Positions 7,978 through 16,366 of a stretch of 21,068 nt of DNA are shown one piece after another. The stretch lies in NCBI GenBank assembly GCA_963582345.1, contig CAUZSN010000042.1:1-21068 (forward strand), given 5' to 3'. Origin of the DNA: CAUZSN01 sp963582345 (GTDB lineage Bacteria > Planctomycetota > Planctomycetia > Planctomycetales > Planctomycetaceae). The notes beneath the pieces are model-generated. The model made no database searches, had not been told where the DNA came from, and saw only the letters and a program-made list of their open reading frames with translations. The translations under genes were made by a program, and so were the position numbers. Each line of letters starts with the position of its first letter. Position 1 is the first letter of the stretch.

Positions 7978-8547
7978 TCATTCCGATAACTCTTGCCCGA
8001 AGGATAGCCGCATCTGGGGATCCGCCTCCTCTTCAAACTCTTTAAACAGCAAGCTCGGCTGGATATCCTGATTATTCTGGTACTTGTCGCTTTGGTACTT
8101 GGTAACCTCTCCGGAAATTGTGTGATAAAAAATCTGACAAATCGGGACATCCGGATAGATCCGCACGGGCTGGACGGCAAACATTTCAAGTGTCCAGTAG
8201 CCACAAAAGCCAACGTCGCCGAAACCGGCGGTGACGTCGACGAATAGTCCCAGTCGGCCCACAGACGAGCGACCTTCCAGCATGGGGACCAGATTCTGTG
8301 TCTCGGTCCGTTCTTTCGTGCGACCCAAATAAAGTTGGTGGGGGTTCAAGATGAAACCTTCGGGAGGAATGGTGTAGCGGCGAAAGCGATTGGGCCGCCG
8401 CATGTCGAGAACAATTTCTTCATAAACCAGCAGTTCGTTATGCAGGCAAAGATTGTAGCTGTTTGGATTGAGAAATCGTTCGTTGAAGGGATCAATTATG
8501 ATGTCCCCACCTATCCGAGCATTGATCTCGCTGCCAGTCAGGATCAT
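7978..8547 (-). CDS. dcd: dCTP deaminase (possibly bifunctional with dUTPase)
   Basis: A 189-residue trimeric-dUTPase-fold enzyme that deaminates dCTP to dUTP in pyrimidine nucleotide synthesis. The signature GRSSVGR lies at 92-98, followed by VDVTAGFGDVGF and the general-acid/base glutamate in GYWTLE (Glu121). The C-terminal segment KYQNNQDIQPS (155-165) corresponds to the flexible lid that closes over the triphosphate. The TAGFGD...GF loop is closer to the bifunctional dCTP deaminase/dUTP diphosphatase type than to the E. coli form (TAHRIDPGW), so dUMP may be the product; that is inference. The ATG at 8547 is chosen over TTG 8550. It is the first gene of a two-gene unit with the MoCo-carrier protein. 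Confidence 0.92.
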   Translation of the reverse strand: MILTGSEINARIGGDIIIDPFNERFLNPNSYNLCLHNELLVYEEIVLDMRRPNRFRRYTIPPEGFILNPHQLYLGRTKERTETQNLVPMLEGRSSVGRLGLFVDVTAGFGDVGFCGYWTLEMFAVQPVRIYPDVPICQIFYHTISGEVTKYQSDKYQNNQDIQPSLLFKEFEEEADPQMRLSFGQELSE

Positions 8548-8657
8548 CAATATCGTACTTTGCTGGGGTGACCGGGACGGAAAACGTGACGTCTAACTCC
8601 CAGAGATTATAGCGTCCACTTTCACGTTTCAAAGGATGGCCGAGTTGTTTTCGGGCG

Positions 8658-9344
8658 TCAAAAGGTTTGCCGATCGAGTGGCGGCAGACCGACGCGCGGA
8701 CACAACTTCAGCAACGGACACTCAATACATGTCGGACGCCGAGCGATACAAATCTTACGGCCGTGGTGAATCATTCGGTGTGAAAAAACCACCCATTCCT
8801 TCTTAGGAAGCACTTGCATCAGATCACGTTCAATGCGGTCGGGATTACTGCTCTCTGTCAATCCTAGAAGCCGGCTGATACGCTTGACGTGCGTGTCAAC
8901 AACCACTCCGCTGGCAATCCCGTACATTGTCCCCAACACGACATTGGCTGTCTTCCGCCCGACACCTGACAGCGTAACCATCTGGTCGATATCTCGAGGC
9001 AGTTCGCCGTCGAATTCCTCGACCACACGTTGAGCCATGGCACGCAGATTCGTGGCCTTGGCACGAAAAAAACCCGTCGACTTGATGATTCGTTCCACGT
9101 CCTTTTGTTTCGCAACCGCCAGTTTGGACACAGTGGGAAATTTTTTAAAGACCGCCGGAGTGACCATGTTCACCCGCTTGTCGGTGCATTGGGCGGAAAG
9201 GATGGTGGCAACCAAGAGCTGGTAATCCGATTTGTGATGCAGTGCACATGTCGCTTCAGGGTATGCACGCTGCAAACCCTGTACAATTTTTCGGGCATGT
9301 TTCTTTTTGGCATCAGGCGAGTTGGCGTAATCCGAATTGGCCAT
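8658..9344 (-). CDS. nth: Endonuclease III, 4Fe-4S DNA glycosylase/AP lyase
   Basis: Base-excision repair enzyme that removes oxidised pyrimidines and cleaves the abasic site. The 228-residue protein has the HhH-GPD fold. The helix-hairpin-helix loop with the Schiff-base lysine is LSGVGRKTA (Lys131). The catalytic aspartate is in VVVDTHVKR (Asp150). The iron-sulfur ligands are perfectly spaced as C-x6-C-x2-C-x5-C at Cys199, 206, 209 and 215. Every key residue is intact, so it should be active. About 16 residues at the N-terminus precede the usual domain start. It lies 110 bases upstream of dcd on the same strand and diverges from the DUF309 gene; no Shine-Dalgarno is evident. Confidence 0.96.
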   Translation of the reverse strand: MANSDYANSPDAKKKHARKIVQGLQRAYPEATCALHHKSDYQLLVATILSAQCTDKRVNMVTPAVFKKFPTVSKLAVAKQKDVERIIKSTGFFRAKATNLRAMAQRVVEEFDGELPRDIDQMVTLSGVGRKTANVVLGTMYGIASGVVVDTHVKRISRLLGLTESSNPDRIERDLMQVLPKKEWVVFSHRMIHHGRKICIARRPTCIECPLLKLCPRVGLPPLDRQTF

Positions 9345-9555
9345 GGTATTTTAGCGAGTTCCGGCGTCACTCATCATAGACACAGGGATTCCGAGCTATC
9401 TAAAATCGAACTTAACTCGACTACCACGATGATACGTCGCGTACACAGAATCGCAATCGTTTGCTAGAAACTGGTTGATACAAAGTACGCATTGTGATGC
9501 TGGCAATCATTGACAACCATCTCGTGATGACTTTGTGACTATTGGGAAGAAACGG

Positions 9556-9945
9556 ATGTTGGACGGCTATCCTGAAAAATATTTAGAAGGACTAAGACTA
9601 TTCAATGAAGAAGAATTCTATGACTGTCACGACGTTTTGGAAGAATTGTGGTCAGAAATAATCGGCGAGGAAAAGAAGTTCTATCAGGGACTGATTCAAG
9701 CTTCGGTTGCTCTGTTCCATTTCGGGAACGACAATCTAGGCGGAGCCAGAAAGCTATACGAATCAAGCCGAAAAAAACTGGAACAATATGGTGCACACTT
9801 TATGGGAATCAACGTTGAGAAATTTCTTGCAGAGATGAAACACTGTTTTCAGGAACTATTGGATGCCGAAGACATGTATCCGGCTGACGTTCAATTGCGG
9901 GATGATCGGGTTCCCAAAATCGAAATTCCAAACACGACTGTTTAG
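9556..9945 (+). CDS. DUF309 family protein
   Basis: A 129-residue helical protein of the DUF309 family (PF03745). The family pattern is clear: LFNEEEFYDCHDVLEELW, in which the His and the following Glu are the conserved polar pair, then KKFYQGLIQASVALFHF and a GNDNLGGARKLYESS segment. The biochemical function of the family is unknown. I choose ATG 9556 because homologues usually start just before this YPxxYLxGxxLF stretch and GGGAAGA lies just upstream. GTG 9535 would add seven residues. The LON-domain gene begins two bases after the stop, which shows an operon. Confidence 0.85.
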   Translation: MLDGYPEKYLEGLRLFNEEEFYDCHDVLEELWSEIIGEEKKFYQGLIQASVALFHFGNDNLGGARKLYESSRKKLEQYGAHFMGINVEKFLAEMKHCFQELLDAEDMYPADVQLRDDRVPKIEIPNTTV

Positions 9946-9947
9946 GC

Positions 9948-10649
9948 ATGACCTCACAATTCAACATTGACGGTGAATTAGCGCGTTTCTCTGAGCGAGC
10001 GCCGCTGTTTCCTTTGCCAAACATAGTGTTCTTTCCTCACACTCTGTTACCGCTGCATATTTTTGAGCCTCGGTTTCGTAAGATGGTCGCTGACGTCATC
10101 GTCAGCGAGCGCCTAGTTGCCATGGCTCGGTTGAAACCAGGCTGGGAAAATATTTACGAAGAAAAAACGGCTGCCATTTTCAACACAGTCTGCGTAGGTC
10201 GAATTGAGGTTCAGGAACGGCTGCCCGACGAACGGTACAACTTAATCCTACGGGGAGTCGGGCGGGCAGAAATCCTCGAAGAGAAACAGGTTGACTTACC
10301 GTATCGCGTAGCCAAACTAAAACTGCTTGAGGACCATTATCCACAACATCCCGTCATCGATCGAAACCATCGACAACGGGAACTGCTGACCGCATTTTAC
10401 GAACTGTATCCAGTAGTCAATTTGGGCCACGTAGTTCACGAGTCACTTGACACCGAGATACCGTTAGGACAGTTGTGTGATGTCTTGGCGCACTCGATGA
10501 AACTGGAGACGTCTGCCCAGGAAATTTTGGATGAGGTGAACGTCGACCTGCGAAGTGATTTATTGCTGCAACGCCTGCGAAAGCAAGCAGCTAACAAAAA
10601 GGGATCTCGAGCGACAGAATCATTCCCGCCGCGATTCAGTCTGAATTAA
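9948..10649 (+). CDS. Lon N-terminal (LON substrate-binding) domain protein
   Basis: A 233-residue protein consisting of one Lon N-terminal domain (PF02190), about residues 15-205, without the AAA+ or protease parts of Lon. The hallmark opening FPLPNIVFFPHTLLPLHIFEPRFRKM is complete; later come GRIEV, a YNLILRGVGRAEI strand pair and a C-terminal helical bundle. Stand-alone forms are common in bacteria and presumably bind unfolded peptides or partners; their role is not established. The ATG follows the DUF309 stop by two bases, so translation is probably coupled. The aldolase gene begins 31 bases after its stop. Confidence 0.9.
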   Translation: MTSQFNIDGELARFSERAPLFPLPNIVFFPHTLLPLHIFEPRFRKMVADVIVSERLVAMARLKPGWENIYEEKTAAIFNTVCVGRIEVQERLPDERYNLILRGVGRAEILEEKQVDLPYRVAKLKLLEDHYPQHPVIDRNHRQRELLTAFYELYPVVNLGHVVHESLDTEIPLGQLCDVLAHSMKLETSAQEILDEVNVDLRSDLLLQRLRKQAANKKGSRATESFPPRFSLN

Positions 10650-10680
10650 GGACGGCTCTGATTTCGGGCCGCGTAAGAAT

Positions 10681-11457
10681 ATGGTCGAACGCATCAAAGA
10701 TCGGATGAATCGAGGTGAGCAGGTATGGGCGGCCGGAGTGGGGCGTTTGCTGCACCACGACTTGATTCAAATGCTCGGAATTCAGGGAGGTTTTCACGCG
10801 GTATGGTTCGATCACGAACACGTGGGATTTTCGATGGAACAGCTTGAAGTTGCCACCCTGGCTGCTCGCAGCCAGGGTCTTGACAACTTCGTGCGGATTG
10901 CCCCAACTGATTACGCATTGGTCACTCGATGTTTGGAGGCGGGCGGAGGCGGCATCATGGCTGCCCAAGTGAGTTCGGCGAGTCAAACCGAACAGATTGT
11001 ACAGTGGGCGAAGTTCTATCCGCGTGGAACGCGCGGCTTGAATACCGGTGGCTGGGACGCTCAATTTGCTAATATCCCACCGGCCGAATTTACCGAAAAG
11101 GCAAACCAAGAATCGTTCCTAGCCATTCAAATCGAGACCGCACAGGCAGTCGACGAGTGCGATCAGATTGCGGCAATCAACGGAGTGGATTTGTTGTTCA
11201 TTGGCCCGTCGGACCTGAGCCAGAGCCTAGGCGTTACAGGCGATTTTTGGAACCAGAAATGCCTGGACGCCATTGACCAAGTGGCCGTTGCCTGCCGTAA
11301 TCATGGCAAGCATCTGGGAGCGGTCACGGTCAGCCCGAAATATACCGAGATGCTGATGGAAAAGGGGTGTTTACTCATTTCACTCACCAGCGATACTCGG
11401 ATCGTCAACACGGGGATTCAGGCGTTGAAGGACCAATACGGTAAGTTCTTTGAGTAA
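10681..11457 (+). CDS. HpcH/HpaI-family aldolase
   Basis: A 258-residue class II pyruvate-type aldolase (PF03328) of the 4-hydroxy-2-oxoheptanedioate / 2-dehydro-3-deoxyglucarate aldolase group, which makes or splits C-C bonds between a 2-oxo acid and an aldehyde. The catalytic set is present: His47 in WFDHEHVGF, Arg72 in FVRIAP, the metal ligands Glu152 in IQIET and Asp178 in IGPSDLSQS. Where many relatives read GVMVPMV, this protein has GGIMAAQV, so the substrate may differ. The true substrate cannot be told from sequence. It lies 31 bases after the LON-domain gene and may belong to the same transcript; a 152-base gap separates it from the DUF2062 gene. Confidence 0.88.
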   Translation: MVERIKDRMNRGEQVWAAGVGRLLHHDLIQMLGIQGGFHAVWFDHEHVGFSMEQLEVATLAARSQGLDNFVRIAPTDYALVTRCLEAGGGGIMAAQVSSASQTEQIVQWAKFYPRGTRGLNTGGWDAQFANIPPAEFTEKANQESFLAIQIETAQAVDECDQIAAINGVDLLFIGPSDLSQSLGVTGDFWNQKCLDAIDQVAVACRNHGKHLGAVTVSPKYTEMLMEKGCLLISLTSDTRIVNTGIQALKDQYGKFFE

Positions 11458-11609
11458 TTTGCGCACACTCGAAACACTCTTCAAGATGATCCAGTTTGGG
11501 ACCGGCTGATCGTAGACAATGGTATCACGCTTCTGAATCAATGAAGTCTACCTTTTAGAAAAATCTGGACTTCGATACCATTCACTTCTAACTGCAACAT
11601 GATCGCAAA

Positions 11610-12134
11610 ATGAATCCAACGCCGAAACAAAAAGACGTTCATTGGTGGAGTAGTCCGCGCACGCTGCTGCGGACGATCCTGGTGCTCGATGATACTGCGC
11701 ATTCAATTGCGCTCGGAACGGCCTTTGGGATGTTTATCGCCCTGACGCCGACTGTTGGTATTCAGATGATTTTGGTGATGCTGATTGCGTTCTTGACAAG
11801 GCCGTTTTTTACATTCGATCGCATGGCGAGCCTGATTACAGTTTATATCTCGAACCCAATTACACTCGTGCCCATTTACTGGTTGAATTACAAAGTCGGG
11901 GCACTGTTCATCGAGGGGCATGTGACGCGAAAGGAACTCACAAGAGCTTTGCGGTACAACAGTTTTGACGAATGGTGGAATGCAGTCGAAACACTGTTCG
12001 TTAATATTGGGGAACCACTGATCGTTGGTTCGTTGATTGTGGGGACAACCTGCGCTGCCCTGACCTATCCAGTCATTCGCTGGCTACTACGGAGCGCTGG
12101 AAGTGATACTCAAAGTGAGCAAAACACCGAATAG
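11610..12134 (+). CDS. DUF2062 inner-membrane protein
   Basis: A 174-residue membrane protein of the DUF2062 family (PF09835). After a short basic N-terminus the region SIALGTAFGMFIALTPTVG, a long hydrophobic segment, and the ISNPITLVPIYWLNYKVG motif are typical. A last hydrophobic segment is at about 135-160. The usual count is three or four membrane spans. The function of the family is unknown. It precedes the HD-domain gene by about 100 bases, with a pair of hairpins in between. Confidence 0.85.
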   Translation: MNPTPKQKDVHWWSSPRTLLRTILVLDDTAHSIALGTAFGMFIALTPTVGIQMILVMLIAFLTRPFFTFDRMASLITVYISNPITLVPIYWLNYKVGALFIEGHVTRKELTRALRYNSFDEWWNAVETLFVNIGEPLIVGSLIVGTTCAALTYPVIRWLLRSAGSDTQSEQNTE

Positions 12135-12146
12135 CAACCAGTCACA

Positions 12147-12179
12147 TCGGTTATTGAATAACCGAAGCGGCGTAGCCGC
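12147..12179. repeat. Two adjacent hairpins between the DUF2062 and HD genes
   Basis: The first is a 19-base inverted repeat (12147-12165) with 9-base arms TCGGTTATT/AATAACCGA around one base. One base later comes GCGGC-GTA-GCCGC (12167-12179), a five-base GC stem with a three-base loop. It begins 12 bases after the stop of the DUF2062 gene. No T-run follows, so it is not a classic intrinsic terminator; it may protect the 3' end or be a copy of an extragenic repeat. Confidence 0.45.
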
Positions 12180-12238
12180 AAGCAAATAGATCAGGTCCAG
12201 TTGCCTACATTGGCCCGTTCAATCATACTGAACCAATT

Positions 12239-12955
12239 ATGGCCAATCTCAGGTTACGGGATTCGATTGCCGCGGAAGCGGCTCGGTTGATTTTGCGGGG
12301 CCAAGAAACAGAATACCCAACGGCCCGGAAACGCGCAGCGCGTTGGCTGTCTCGCAAGAAAATCGTGTACGATGACATGCCAACTAACGTTGAAATTGAA
12401 AATAAAATTTATGCGATTTCCGGTTTATTTGCGGACGGCTATATCCCTCGTAACTATCACCAACATGACTCGGTCGCCGAACACATATACCATCCCGACA
12501 CGTTCTCCGCTCTGCGAATGCTACTGAAGCGTCTGGACAAAGTACCTCTTGATCCATCGAAGCATCCCGAAGGCAATGCACTTTATCACAGCTTGCAGGT
12601 CTTCGAATTAGGTCTTGCAGCGCAGCCGTACGATGAAGAGTTCTTGCTGGCATGCCTGCTGCACGATGTCGGTTTGGGAGTCGATCGCAAAAACTCGGTT
12701 CATGCTGCCATTGAGACGTTGAAGGGAATGGTCACTGACCGCACGTTGTTTCTGATAGAAAACAGGTCAGCAGCATTTGAGTTCCTACAGACCGGAAAGA
12801 TCTCGAGATCGTTACGTCGGTCGGAACACTTCGAGGAATTGACACTGCTGGCCCGCTGCGATCGGGACGGCCGCGTCCCTGGAGCCAAGGTCGGAACGCT
12901 TGACGAGGCACTCGAATATATTGCCGGGCTGAGCGCTGCGTGGGACGATGCGTGA
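12239..12955 (+). CDS. HD-domain protein (putative metal-dependent phosphohydrolase)
   Basis: A 238-residue protein. Residues 1-60 form a helical N-terminal region with a run of Ala/Arg (AARLILRGQETEYPTARKRAA), then a MPTNVEIENKI segment. The HD core follows: His117 (YHSLQVF), His142-Asp143 (CLLHDVG) and a distal Asp208/Asp210 (ARCDRDGRVPG). HD proteins hydrolyse phosphate esters of nucleotides or related compounds, but the substrate here is unknown. The stop is followed three bases later by the ATG of the ABC-2 permease gene, so the two are probably translated from one message. Confidence 0.8.
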   Translation: MANLRLRDSIAAEAARLILRGQETEYPTARKRAARWLSRKKIVYDDMPTNVEIENKIYAISGLFADGYIPRNYHQHDSVAEHIYHPDTFSALRMLLKRLDKVPLDPSKHPEGNALYHSLQVFELGLAAQPYDEEFLLACLLHDVGLGVDRKNSVHAAIETLKGMVTDRTLFLIENRSAAFEFLQTGKISRSLRRSEHFEELTLLARCDRDGRVPGAKVGTLDEALEYIAGLSAAWDDA

Positions 12956-12958
12956 CAT

Positions 12959-13789
12959 ATGCTCGCGAGCTTACGTACCAACTGGGTAATCCTGAAGACT
13001 TGCATTGAAGAACGGTTCGTTTATAGAGCCGACTTCGCATTCGGAACCTTGGTTCGATTTCTTCCGATCGTCACGCAAATTTTTCTGTGGGGAGCTATCT
13101 ACGCGATCGGCACCGACAGCGTTCGTGGTGAAATGAACGGCTACACATATTCCAACATGGTAGCGTACTACCTGTTGGCGATGGTCGGCCGAGCATTTTC
13201 CAGTATGCCAGGATTGGCTGGCGGAATTGCTCGCGACATACGAGATGGGACAGTCAAGAAATACCTAACTCAACCGATCGACATGCTGGGCTATTTGTTT
13301 TGGCACCGAGTGGCGCACAAAGTAGTTTACTACTGTGTCGCAATCGGTCCCTTTGTCCTGGTATTCTACCTATGTCGCAACTATTTCAACGGCTGGCCGG
13401 ACCCGTTAACGACTCTGGCATGTGCTGCATCCCTAATCATGGCGTTCATGATTGGGTTCTTGCTGGATGCCTTGATCGGATTAATCGCGTTCTGGTTTCT
13501 TGAAGTCAGCTCACTGCTGTTCATCTACATGATGATCACCTATTTCCTGTCCGGGCATATGATCCCGCTGGACTGGTTTGGGGAAATCGGTGATTGGATC
13601 GCCTATCTTCCCTTCAAGTATTTGGCCTACGTCCCAGCCGCAGTGATACTTCAGCGGGACGGTTATCGATTGGGCGAGGGACTCGAATTCGAGCTAAGCA
13701 TTGAATTCTGCTGGATCGTCGTTCTGTTCGCCGCCAACCGAATCGCATTCGACCGCGGCACGCGCCGATATGGTGGATTCGGTGACTAA
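12959..13789 (+). CDS. ABC-2-type transporter permease (DUF990-like)
   Basis: A 276-residue membrane protein of the ABC2_membrane_6/DUF990 group. Six hydrophobic segments are visible, at about residues 36-55, 62-85, 118-135, 147-172, 174-192 and 245-260. The cytoplasmic motif after the second span, DIRDGTVKKYLTQPID, is the family hallmark and contacts the ATPase. Such permeases normally work as a pair with a second permease and an ATP-binding subunit. Neither is found within this window, so the partner genes must lie elsewhere or have been lost. The protein is coupled to the HD gene by a three-base gap. The cargo is unknown. A 261-base interval follows, holding only a weak overlapping ORF (ATG 13770 to 13958) that I do not recognise. 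Confidence 0.87.
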   Translation: MLASLRTNWVILKTCIEERFVYRADFAFGTLVRFLPIVTQIFLWGAIYAIGTDSVRGEMNGYTYSNMVAYYLLAMVGRAFSSMPGLAGGIARDIRDGTVKKYLTQPIDMLGYLFWHRVAHKVVYYCVAIGPFVLVFYLCRNYFNGWPDPLTTLACAASLIMAFMIGFLLDALIGLIAFWFLEVSSLLFIYMMITYFLSGHMIPLDWFGEIGDWIAYLPFKYLAYVPAAVILQRDGYRLGEGLEFELSIEFCWIVVLFAANRIAFDRGTRRYGGFGD

Positions 13790-14050
13790 CGGCGAAATGG
13801 TCCTCAATAGCGCTTACATCAGTTACCGTGCCGTTCGAACATTCGTAGATTCCCTTCGCACCGGACAGCATTCGGGCCTTCCGGAAGTCGTGTGCGGAAT
13901 CTGTTTGAACTTGTTGAGCACAGGTGCGATAATCTTAGCTAGAACGTCTCAGCCGTGAAATTAATTAATTCGTCTGTGCCTTGAAAACTTCTGTTAGCAG
14001 CGCGAAGCAGTATATTGAAATTTGAGGTAGAGCCCAGGTGATGGAGAACT

Positions 14051-14545
14051 ATGATGACAAAAGTTAAAACACGACTCGGCCTGATGGCTCTGTTCGCAAT
14101 GGTCTCCGTGAGTGTGTTTACGTGGGTTGCGATGTCACACGATTCCACTCTCAACGCGGAAGATGCAACGTTGGCTCGGACTGGTCCACAACCCGTCGAG
14201 AAAGACATGCACGAATTCATGGAGTATGTCTTTGAACCAAGCTATAAGCGACTGAGAGCACATATCGCTGCCGAACCAGCCGACAAATCTGTCTGGAAAG
14301 CCATCAAGTCCGATTCACTGATCCTGGCAGAAAGTAGCAATCTGCTGTGGTTTCGCCAACCAAATGAAAATGCGACAGAATGGAACCGTTTAGCAATCGC
14401 GGTACGGCGTGTAGGAGGCCATCTCTATCAGGCGGCTCGGAAACAGAACTACGACGCAACCCGTCAAAACTACATAAAGATGCTGGAGCAATGTAACAGT
14501 TGCCACAACCAATTCGCCGGTGGAGAGCACCAATTGCAACCGTAA
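14051..14545 (+). CDS. Exported cytochrome c-prime-like monoheme protein
   Basis: A 164-residue protein with a signal sequence (basic MTKVKTR, then a hydrophobic run to about residue 27), so it acts outside the inner membrane. The remainder is helical and ends with one heme-binding motif CNSCH at 148-152. A C-terminal CxxCH on a four-helix chain is the layout of class II cytochromes (cytochrome c-prime, c556). An electron-transfer or ligand-binding role is inferred. GGAG at 14043-14046 stands four bases before ATG 14051 and seven before ATG 14054; either may be used. The gene is single, followed by 270 bases without a gene and then the convergent MFS gene. Confidence 0.82.
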   Translation: MMTKVKTRLGLMALFAMVSVSVFTWVAMSHDSTLNAEDATLARTGPQPVEKDMHEFMEYVFEPSYKRLRAHIAAEPADKSVWKAIKSDSLILAESSNLLWFRQPNENATEWNRLAIAVRRVGGHLYQAARKQNYDATRQNYIKMLEQCNSCHNQFAGGEHQLQP

Positions 14546-14815
14546 GGTTCTCGCGGTGAATGTTGCTGTCGAAATGCAACGGATATCTGAGGCAGAAACG
14601 ACAAAGTCCACCACGTGGGTGGTACAAGTACGCAAATGCTGTGGCAGTGCCCACACCTAATTGAGCGCAATCTCTCCGACAAACAATACGGCTAGCAACG
14701 TGACCAGAACGTATACAACAAAGGTCACTGTGCAACCGGATCAGACCCAGGTTGTAGCAATTAAAAATGGCTGAAGAAGCTCGAACACTTCGATCTTCGA
14801 CGCGCGCAATACTTG

Positions 14816-16240
14816 TTATGATCGATGCCAATGACGTGTAATTTCCTCTAGCGTCTTATTCTTTGTCTCTGGCAACAGAGTCAGACCAAAGATGAGAGCA
14901 AACACGGAAATCACCGAAAATACCCAAAACGCACCGGCAAGAGTGCCCAGCGCGCTCTCTTTGGAGATCCTGATAATTACAGGAAAAAATTGCATCACGG
15001 TGTAACCGCCGATCCACACAACGCTCGTCGTGACCGCGACGGCCTTGGCACGAATGCGCGTCGGATAGAGTTCTGACATCATCAACCATGGCAAACCGCC
15101 CAGACCGATGGCATGAGGAATCGCAATGCCAAAAAGCACCAACATGACCAACAGACCCCTAATGTCGAACTGATAAACAAGTCCAGCAAAGAATGTGGCG
15201 AAGATCATGGCAAACGCTGTCGTATTCCAGATAATGCGCCGCCCGACTCGATCCACAAGCCACATGGCAACGATTGTAAGGATGACGTCAAGAGCAAAGA
15301 CTGGTATGGTCATCTGGATCGCTTCGCTAGTTATCGTGGTACCAGCTTCTTTAAAGAGCATCGGCAAATAAATACCGACGGCCGTCCAACCGGTCCAGTT
15401 ATTAAAAAACGCTAGCAAGACACCTACCAGCAATGCCATGCGCATGCCGGGCTGCCACAACTCAGCAAAGCCACCACCACTTTCGGCTTCCAGTGATTCG
15501 CGAATCTCAGCCATTTCCTGTTCCGCCTGTTGCGGTCCGCTGATGCGCTTCATCACCGCTAGAGCTTCGTCATCTCTTCCTTTCTCAGCCAGCCAACGCG
15601 GGCTGTACGGAACAAACTTTAGCAAGACGACAAAGGCGATGATGGACACCATTTCCGAACCGAACATCCACCGCCAGTTCGTTACGTCTGAAATAGAACG
15701 CGCCACAAGCCATGCCACAATCACGGCGGCTACGGCTCCAATGCAAACGGCAAGCTGAAACATCAAGCCTAGGGCACCGCGCCATTTGGGTGGAGCAACC
15801 TCGATGATATACATCGGAGAAGCCACCGACGCGAGGCCGATGCCCAGACCTCCGATGGCGCGCATCAGGATGAATGTCCAAAACGTCTCAACAGGAAGAA
15901 CTCTCTCAACATAGTCCGGTAATGCTGTGCCGATTGCGCTCACTCCGAATAGCAACGCAGCGAGCACGAGTGTCCGCCGTCTTCCCAACGCATCACAGAG
16001 AAACATGCCCAGAAATGGACCGACGATGCAGCCAATTGAGGCACTCGCTGTGACTAGGCCCTGAGCAAATTCTCTTTCCTGAAGATTGAAGTATTTAAAC
16101 AGCGGGAGTTGGGCTCCTGAGATGATCACCAAATCGTAGCCGAAAAGAAACCCTCCTACGGCAGCAACGAAGCAGACGACGAGGACGTACGACATTTTTA
16201 CTTCACTCGATATTTCGGTTTGGCTACGACTGTTAGTCAT
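14816..16240 (-). CDS. MFS sugar-porter-family transporter
   Basis: A 474-residue, twelve-span inner-membrane transporter of the sugar porter family. Signature motifs occur in order: GGFLFGYDLV in span 1; CDALGRRRT in the loop between spans 2 and 3; GGLGIGLASVASPMYIIEVAP before span 5; RWRG-like KWRGAL; PYSPRWLAEKGR after span 6, where most relatives have PESPRWL; DRVGRRIIW in the second half; GLPWLMMSELYPTRIRAKA; and the terminal LPETKNKTLEEI. It probably imports a hexose or a related sugar or polyol by proton symport. The start at 16240 (MTNSRSQ) gives the family N-terminus; the frame runs on upstream to 16360 with non-homologous sequence. It diverges from the PSCyt1 remnant. No regulator is visible. 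Confidence 0.93.
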   Translation of the reverse strand: MTNSRSQTEISSEVKMSYVLVVCFVAAVGGFLFGYDLVIISGAQLPLFKYFNLQEREFAQGLVTASASIGCIVGPFLGMFLCDALGRRRTLVLAALLFGVSAIGTALPDYVERVLPVETFWTFILMRAIGGLGIGLASVASPMYIIEVAPPKWRGALGLMFQLAVCIGAVAAVIVAWLVARSISDVTNWRWMFGSEMVSIIAFVVLLKFVPYSPRWLAEKGRDDEALAVMKRISGPQQAEQEMAEIRESLEAESGGGFAELWQPGMRMALLVGVLLAFFNNWTGWTAVGIYLPMLFKEAGTTITSEAIQMTIPVFALDVILTIVAMWLVDRVGRRIIWNTTAFAMIFATFFAGLVYQFDIRGLLVMLVLFGIAIPHAIGLGGLPWLMMSELYPTRIRAKAVAVTTSVVWIGGYTVMQFFPVIIRISKESALGTLAGAFWVFSVISVFALIFGLTLLPETKNKTLEEITRHWHRS

Positions 16241-16366
16241 GATGGCATTTATCCCTTTACTGGCTGTTATTATGGTATTTGTTGCCAATAAACCGTATTT
16301 GCTTGAGTGACCACTCAAACGAAGATTATACCGGTCGCTGGAAGGACAAGCGACTCTCAAAATCTA

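Noticed and set aside
13770..13958. 62-residue ORF overlapping the end of the ABC-2 permease gene, considered as the start of a second permease
   Set aside because: It has neither the hydrophobic spans nor the family motifs of a permease and no recognisable likeness.
14600..14620. Near-palindrome CCACCACGTGGGTGG in the gap after the cytochrome gene
   Set aside because: It is short and imperfect, has no T-run and no link to a gene start, so chance is the simpler explanation.
14304..14831. 175-residue minus-strand ORF antisense to the cytochrome gene
   Set aside because: It lies across the clear CxxCH cytochrome gene on the other strand, is rich in Cys, Arg and Ser as shadow frames are, and has no motif.
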